Shown here one piece after another: positions 56,586 through 64,000 of a stretch of 64,000 nucleotides of DNA (position 1 is the first letter of the stretch; each line of letters begins with the position of its first letter). Origin of the DNA: Vanessa cardui. Its lineage: Eukaryota; Arthropoda; Insecta; Lepidoptera; Nymphalidae. Under the pieces are notes generated by a model, which had not been told where the DNA came from, ran no database searches, and saw only the letters and a program-made list of their open reading frames with translations. Both the position numbers and the translations under genes were made by a program. The DNA lies in NCBI RefSeq assembly GCF_905220365.1, contig NC_061131.1, forward strand, positions 7,911,318-7,975,317, written 5' to 3'.

Positions 56586-59500
56586 CGGTCAAATCTAATT
56601 AACAAAAGCAATTGACTGGATATAAGTAGCAATTGTCACAGAATACTCAGTTGTTATTCAAGTAACTTTTTTGTTCCAATACAATGCGTTAACACTACTT
56701 CATAGACATATGGTTGAAATATTTTCTAAATTAGTAAATAAATATGAACTGAATATGTTAATTGCAGATAAAATTAGATGGACTATTACATATTTAAACT
56801 AAATTATAAATATTAGCATTCAATTACTCGGCGTTGTTGTTGTTAATTGACACAAAACAAATAAAACGATTGTATAATAATTATGAACACATTTCATATT
56901 ATTACTAGAGTATCATAAGTAATATGCATTTACATAACACAGCTAATGAACTATATTTCATTTACTTCCTGCTTTCATGATGTGTGCCTATCGTATGTTT
57001 ATATTCCGTAAACTACTTGGTGTGCAAATATCTAGTCTAGGATAGCCCAAACCTAGCAATGTAGCTCTGGAGTGATGCAAAAAACTATAGTTTGATCTTT
57101 TGTATAGGCTCTTATATTAAAAGAAATAAAAATTAACCAAAATAAAAAAAACCGACTTCAAACAAAACTATATTTTATAACAAATTAACATGCACTAAAA
57201 AGTAATAAAAATAATTGCGTAAAATATTTTTTAGAGTCCTCCTAAGTAAAATGAAATATGGGACTCCACATAGTGTTGCCATACTTTGTCAAGATAGAAC
57301 TATTAAAATTAGTATTTATGTTTTTCGGTACAAAGTAACAAGCAGTATGAGGATTTTAAAAATTAAGTAGTATAATAATTTACATTTTTATTTGTAAATA
57401 AGCACTGTTATTATTAAATGACCTAAACGTTGAAATATCAAGGCAATGGATTTTTGTGACAAATTGCGCTCCACGCTGGTCAAGGCACAGGTTCGGTTGG
57501 TATTTTATAATACAATGGAGTATTATTATGTGAAAGCGCAGCAAATTTTTTAAATAATCAATGCGGTTGATGACACGCGTATAAGACTTAAACTACATAC
57601 AGTTTTATCAATAATTATTATGTAATTTTATTTCTCTTTGGTTTATGTTATAAACTTCAAAAACTCTCTCGCTCTTTCTCTTTTTTAAAGTTAAATTATG
57701 TTTTCATATTATTTTCAATTAAAGGTTATTTTTAAGCATAATGATAAGCGAGCTCTTGAACAACTAAGCTTCGGACAAAGCGATGGGAGTAAACGAACAA
57801 AAACCCTCAGGATTACAAGGCTGCGTTGAACGTTCTTCTGCCCTGATCTTATAGCTTACGTAATCGTCGTACTCGCAAATATTGCTAAATACAACGTGAC
57901 AACTAGTATCATTGACGTTATTTTGCCGAGGCGTCGATTTGTATTATTAGATTTATATTAAGTTAGCAAAAATAGTAATATATATATAACACGTCTACGT
58001 AAATACGTAACACTCACATGTAAACTTATGTAAGTCTATCATATTTCATAAATAAGGCATACAAGGCATATGTAAGTCTATCGCATTTCATAAACAAGGC
58101 AGGGACACCATTTCTATCGTAATATACGCAATATACCTACTACTATGTCATTAAAATTAATTTATAAAAAATATGAATATATTTCTGTAAGATTTGCGTA
58201 CACGAAATTGGGCACAACCATAATATATATGTGATATCTATTAAGCGGAAGGTACTTTTGCTGAAAGATAAAAGTAATGGGGTCTGATTACCTATTTTAA
58301 TTACTCTGTGTTATGATCATAATATCTCGTTAAAGTTATATTAGCTATTGTTTTATTGTTAGATATATATGAATTTAACTTATTCATACAATAATATACA
58401 TGTTAAATGTATTTTGTTTACAATTAATTATGTAAAAAGTAACTTATGGAAGTGTATGTTTATGTATTTAATTCAATTTCAATATATAATATGTCGATGA
58501 TCAAGTTACCGATATGGACTAATTCGTAATAAAATAGTTCGGTAAAACATCATACAACTAATTTACTATAATCACTAATATATATTAATATGTAAATTTG
58601 ACGATGAACAAATAGCATCAAACCACAATGTTTTGTGATGCTATTCATTGTTCACTCGGCTTTTGGTTTGCGGTGTTCATAAATCACAATATTTTTAATA
58701 AGGTGTCATACATAATGTTATATGATATAAAATAGTACAATAACAGCCTGTAATAATGCCTCTGTTGGGCAACTGTCTTGTAAAAATAATATACGAATAA
58801 CAGGGAAGAAAACCTGTCGGATTTTTTTTAGATATGTTATTTCATCTACCAAGTAAAGAAACATGATGGTTTCAGCTTTATACATAAGATTATGGATATT
58901 TGAAATTAAAATAAGAATATGAAAAATAATTAAACGATATGTCTAAAAATACACGAGTTATTTTTAAACCGTGATAAATTTTATATCACAACTAGAGACC
59001 GTATGACAGGATCAATTTGTATCTGAGGGCTTTGAGTAACTTTAAGTGAATGTATAAACTAATTGAACATAAAAACTTCCTATAAATTGCTTTTAAGCAT
59101 ACTGTATGTAATTATACAAACGAGGACTGCCCCATACTTTAATGCCTTTTTATGCTCTGTTCAGTTTCGTACTTTAAAAAGTTTCAATAAGGCTACAAGC
59201 AATAACTATATTGAACTTTTTGGTAAACGTGTCATAATTGGCACAAAAGACAATGGGCTTCGTCATCGATGACATCATCCTAATTAGATTTAGAAGAAAA
59301 AAGGATATATCCCTTCCCCTTATTTCTTCGAAATCTAATCCCTAATTTCTATTCTTATAATTAATTTCTTAAAAAAGGGAAGGTTTTTATTTCTTATAAT
59401 ATATATCACTGTTGCTGGGAGAGGTTGAATATAGTAAATAAGAATAGCTTAGTCGCACGTCAAGTGCTTAGTAAAATACAGTAGAAATATCACAAAACAT

Positions 59501-60335
59501 CACTGGTACATAAGGCCACCTTTTAATTTGATATTTCAATGTATATAGGATTCTGAATAAATATGTTCAAATTAAATTGAATTAAAACCACTAATAAAAG
59601 TAATTAATTTTGGAATATAAGGGTTAAAAACAATACAATGTTGCAAAACATTAACATATTATTCAAAACTCAGAACGCGTCAAGTTACTTGTTTAGCTAC
59701 TTCAAAACGGATGTTTTCTTATTGTTTTAATTAATCCTAACATTATAACATTTTTCATTTCACGAACACAATTGTGTTTATTGTGTTTGTAGGTGCAGGA
59801 AACATTTCGAATATTGCCGGAGCTAAACAAATGTTAAGGTTGTTAAAATTATTCTGGTTTTACAACCGACATTAAGACAGATAAACCATGTTTTCTGTTA
59901 CAATAAATCGCATTTATTCCCTTTTGTGCTGCCTAATATAGTCAATTTCTGCGCAAAGGGTTTGGAATCTGCTATGAAAGGAGGCTAGAGCACTTCTCTC
60001 TGAACAAAGATAAAACAACTTGCGTTTAAATCACTCAAAATGGGGAAGGTAATTGCTTTGTAATTTTCAAATATTTATTTAATTATGCGTGAATAAATAG
60101 TAAAGATGGCATTCTAGGTCGAACTCGATTCCTAGGTCGTATAAAAATAAAAAACTTTTCTTTTATAATTTAATCTTCATCTTAAATAGACAAGTTCTCT
60201 TGAAAATAGTCACCTCAAGCTATTTGTATTCTTGTCGTTTTTTTTCTGGCAAAACGTGAATAATATATTTGAAACATTTTGATAGAACATCGAACGGAGT
60301 ACATTGAAATTACTTTGTTAATTCATTCATTTCAC
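56582..60335. other. Mostly unrecognised AT-rich DNA
   Basis: Minor structures only: a two-unit 42-bp tandem duplication at 58027-58109, an imperfect fold-back at about 58603-58652, and an acagcctgtaa scrap of an S1 SINE near 58741. A 69-codon frame at 59063-59272 is unsupported. Confidence 0.45.
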
Positions 60336-60550
60336 TTGGCAGTAGGGCTTCAATGCTCGTCTAGGTAAATACCACCCACGCTTCGGGTATTACTGCCAAA
60401 GAGCAATAGTATATAATAATATATTCCGGTTTGAAAAGTGAGCGGTTAGTAGCGCATTAGCGATGTAAAGAATGGTTAAGATTTCTTACAGTATTAAAGT
60501 GGGTGGCGATGTCCATTTGTCTGTCCGCCTACAAAAATCAACCTATACAA
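60336..60550 (+). mobile_element. Decayed Metulj-like SINE
   Basis: Blocks in order: cagtagggcttcaatgctcg, ctaggtaaataccacccacg, ttccggtttgaaaagtgagc, gcgatgtaaagaatggttaa, tttcttacagtatt. The middle is damaged by deletions. Confidence 0.65.
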
Positions 60551-61674
60551 ATGTAACGATATCCTAACAGCTCAAGGACTAAAAGCTTAGGAGATATCAT
60601 GAAATATTATTCGTTTTACCAGACACAGTTTTTCCGGAATAATTTTAAATTACGAACTACGAAATATTTTGACACACATATCTGACGTACACCTGTTATT
60701 TGTGATTATGTTATACAAAAAACAGGAACTCTGACAAAAGTAAAATCAATTTATTTGGTAATTTCTGTCCCAAATAGGAAACGATGTGACGAAACGTGAT
60801 CCAACAAAAACGTGTGTGTGTGAAATGTATAATGTTTACCTAAAGGTAAATATTATATATTTCGCTATTAATAAAATACAAATTAACTTGGTAACCGCTA
60901 TTAACTTGGTATTTAGAAGATTAAAATAGAAGAAAGTTTCATATTATAAATAATTAAGTGTTTATTAATTTCATGAGTATCCTTTTCTTGTTAATATCCT
61001 TAATAGCGGATTTACAGAGTCCTATATTTGTTGACCAAATTATAATCAACAAAATTTTAACTGAGTCGATTGTTGTCGCTTTAATTCAATATAAACTATG
61101 TTCGGACGCAACAAATCAATACCAATTAGGCAGTTGATTGAAAAATTCGGCCTATGTGAATTGTTTGATGCTAAAATCGGCCTTTTAATGCTAGTCAGTA
61201 CAACATTTAAAGTTGATATTCATAAAATTATTTGTGATATGGTAATCCGTAACATTATGTCCTTTTTCTTTTCAGCGGTTCGTGACATAACTTTCGGGGC
61301 TTAAATTACTTATTTATTCGTACACAAATGTTGTCATCATAACAAGGTGCGGATGGAATTACCTTTTCAATTTCTTTTACGTTACCCGAATAACATACAC
61401 CTTTGTGCATGACCTTTATAATAAGTGATAAAAATACGTATACAAAAGCTTCAAACCAAAATCAGAAACATTTACTTAATACAATATTTTCTTTCTAATC
61501 ATATATTCGTTATGTACGTAACAGTTTTATGTTTAGACACAAGAGCATGCTGTGAAGACCTTCATGTTACCGAATGTGATTTTTATATATTATATTCTAT
61601 AGGATAAATAAAAATGTAGATGTTATAAGACGTTTTTCATAGAAATACGAGTGTATAGAGATGTTCGACTTCGC
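60551..61674. other. Unrecognised AT-rich DNA
   Basis: Open frames of 60-68 codons at 61098-61304 and 61425-61607 show nothing recognisable. Confidence 0.45.
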
Positions 61675-61850
61675 ACTGATATTGTGATAATGTTATGTCA
61701 TCGCTCAAGATAAAAGCGCTTTTGACATCTTCGGATGAATTTTTGACTTGAGGATAACGACACCAATTTCGGTGGCCACAGCCTCTTACCAAAAATTGAC
61801 TTAAATTGTCGTCAATTTGTCACAAGCATGCTCGTGAAATACTAGAGAAA
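61675..61850 (+). repeat. Dispersed repeat family A, copy 2
   Basis: Collinear, diverged match to 6335-6520: gatattgtgataatgtta, tgtcatcgctcaa, tttttgacttgagga and gtcaatttgtcac. A palindrome aaaagcgctttt lies within. Confidence 0.4.
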
Positions 61851-63094
61851 AATAACTTTATATGGAGAATAGTCAAGTAGTTTCAAATTATCCTGACGAT
61901 AAAATATAATCTAGAAGATAATTACAAATTATGTTATTATTCTTATGTATGTTATATAATAACCCATTTTATTAAAATAATTTTCAACAAAGTAAGCTTT
62001 TTGAAATTATGTTGGAAACAAAGAGATACCACATAGTTGTGCAGTGAAGCGCAGTTTTGAAATAATGGCCGATTTCTGAATAAACCATTATTCTTAAGAG
62101 TAATTAAAATGATTTAAATTTTAATAATGTACTTGTGACTTTAATTTTATTAATTAATTTACAATATATTACCAACGTGTACGCAGGTGTCATCGGATTC
62201 TAAGTACAATTATTTATTTCATTGAATAAAAGAAACATAATCTTATGTATTTTTTTTAATTTTTCATTTAAATTATTGCGATATTATAAAACATATGTCC
62301 ATGAAATCTCTTTTAGTTTAATGATTTATAATTTCAATTAATTTACAGAATTTATAATCTCTAAGCGTTTAAAATAATAAAAACATTTGATAAGTATAAC
62401 ATAAATTATCCAGGGGAGTTGACCTATAATTGCAATTGCTTTTATTAACCACGATTGCGTAGAAGTGTAATACTTTGCGATAAAAGGTAATGTTTATGTA
62501 ATAGAAATAGATACATACCAAATAACCAGTTATCAGTGAGCCTCAACAGCACTACTGATTTCATTATGAGGGTTATTGTTAGATTACTGGGAGAAATGTA
62601 TGTAGTTTATTCATTATGTTTTAATTTGTTTTTTATTTACTAATTTATATCTCCTAAATTTATTAAAAAGCATTAAATTTTAGGGAGTGTATTCGTTTTA
62701 CTAATTTTAATAAAGATAACTGATATGGTCTACAAATAGGTGGATTCACCTCATGTATCTTGAACAATATATTTAAACCTAAGACCTTTGGTACCTTACC
62801 AAATTTGGGTAAGCACCACTTAGTGTGATCATTTAAACTTGTATCTACCACCCTATAATAAGGTCCAATCCTTTAACCTGATGGCGAAGGACGTTGTCTA
62901 TCATAAGGAGGAGATAGAAAATAGTTTTTCGACACATATATTTTTGCAAATGCGTTATTATTTATTCAGAATATTTAGTCATAATACTAAAGTGTATTTG
63001 TCATTTCGAGGAGTACTGAGTGTAGTATGTACTATCTAGCAAAACAATTTATCAGAGCGCCTTACTGTATGAAGGTCCCGATAAACGGATTGGG
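61851..63094. other. Unrecognised AT-rich DNA
   Basis: No supported gene, RNA or repeat. Confidence 0.45.
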
Positions 63095-63195
63095 GCGGGC
63101 GGAACTATTCTGTCGTAATAGAGTGATACTTCGTTCGGATCCTTTGGGTAACTGATGACTCTATTTGCCTTGGCTATAAAATGTTTTTATCACGC
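63095..63195 (+). repeat. Dispersed repeat family C, copy 2
   Basis: The strings gtcgtaatagagtgatactt, tcggatcctttgggtaactg, atgactctatttgccttg and ctataaaatgttt match 42440-42545. Confidence 0.6.
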
Positions 63196-64000
63196 GACTT
63201 ATATTGACAATAATAAATAATATCTAGCATTAGGCGAATATTCAGACGATTTGGATTGATTCGATAAAATACTGAGATATAAATATTACTTTTACAGACA
63301 CTTCAATTTTTTTTAATGTACTGCACTGTATTACTGTACACAAAACTCTGTATACAAATCTTTATTAATCAGAAACATTTAATACAAGTTCTGTGTTCAT
63401 TTGTAGCGAACATGTAAAGCGTTCAGATACCCAGTCACATATAACTGGGGTCAGTCCGAATTCCGTACTTTATGCTCAACCGATTCGAGTATTACGTCGT
63501 ATTTTCGGGAGCTGTTTTACGTGGGTAGCTATTTTATTTTCCACGCAAATTCGATCGCTCGTTATTTAAACTAGCAGCGAGTTAGTATTGCGGCCGTAGC
63601 TTTTGTGCTGATAGCACAACTACATTTTCGCTCATTTTATAAATAATATTAGAAAAGTTTAAATGTGAGGTAGATTTTATTAAAATATTTTTGTTATCCT
63701 AAGTAGATGTTGTTAAATCGTATTCCAAGAAGTATATAAGTGCATTATATAAATTATAATAAATACTAACCAATTAATTCATGCAGGTATAATTAATATA
63801 CGCAAAAATAAGTAATTGTTCATAAAATCTGAAGTTTTAAAATAAAATTAATTGATTCGAGGAATTAATTACGAATAAGCCAATGGTATAATGGCAGAGT
63901 TTGCTCCTCGACGACTACAAAAGGACAAGTGGAACCCATATGTTGATTGCGGTTGTTGGTTAATTGATTTTATGTAATGATTTTCTTTAACTTGAAATAA
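63196..64000. other. Unrecognised DNA with a GC-richer patch
   Basis: About 63410-63640 is less AT-rich, with a ttatttaaa string followed by a gcgagttagtattgcgg block. It might be a promoter or first exon of a gene lying outside the window, but nothing confirms it. Confidence 0.3.

Noticed and set aside
63410..63640. Possible host promoter or first exon
   Set aside because: Only base composition and a TATA-like string support it; no coding sequence or downstream exon is visible.

Overview
The window is AT-rich, non-coding eukaryotic DNA, most likely from a butterfly (Lepidoptera, tentatively a nymphalid). It is full of lepidopteran-type repeats: a SINE that resembles the Metulj family, long tRNA-derived SINEs, Helitrons with the A|TC...CTAG|T end structure, and a CR1/Jockey-type LINE. 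I found no host protein gene, no real tRNA or rRNA gene and no CRISPR. Nearly every long open frame belongs to a transposable element. The region reads as intergenic or long-intron DNA.

Layout. 1-2.7 kb: old SINE relics. 2.73-5.67 kb (+): a 5'-truncated LINE with an open endonuclease/reverse transcriptase frame. 5.7-33 kb: mostly unrecognised AT-rich DNA with SINE fragments, small Helitrons, dispersed unclassified repeats and four long, nearly perfect fold-back sequences. 33.2-40.0 kb (-): a complete Ty3/gypsy LTR retrotransposon with identical 367-bp LTRs, a 4-bp target duplication, gag, protease and RT-RNaseH-integrase frames, and an array of about thirteen 35-bp repeats in its leader. 44.0-50.7 kb: a head-to-tail duplication of about 3.2 kb. 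Each copy carries the same internally deleted Helitron (-), and the second copy alone has a young SINE in the Helitron frame. 51.4-56.5 kb: a GC-rich non-autonomous retroposon with a 16-bp target duplication, tRNA SINEs, a retroposon nested inside an old SINE, and a LINE 3' end. 56.6-64 kb: mostly unrecognised AT-rich DNA with a few repeats.

The retrotransposon is the only coordinated gene set. Gag is followed by a -1 frame change at an A-run into protease. Protease is followed by a +1 change into the RT-integrase frame, exactly where a 13-bp perfect GC hairpin sits. The LTRs are identical, so the insertion is very recent, yet the reverse transcriptase has YLDE where YxDD is expected, so this copy may be catalytically impaired. 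The leader array sits where Drosophila gypsy carries its Su(Hw) insulator. It is the best candidate in the window for an undescribed functional system, although nothing in the sequence proves a function.

Family names for SINEs and LINE clades come from remembered resemblance and were not searched. Boundaries of decayed copies are good to a few tens of bases.
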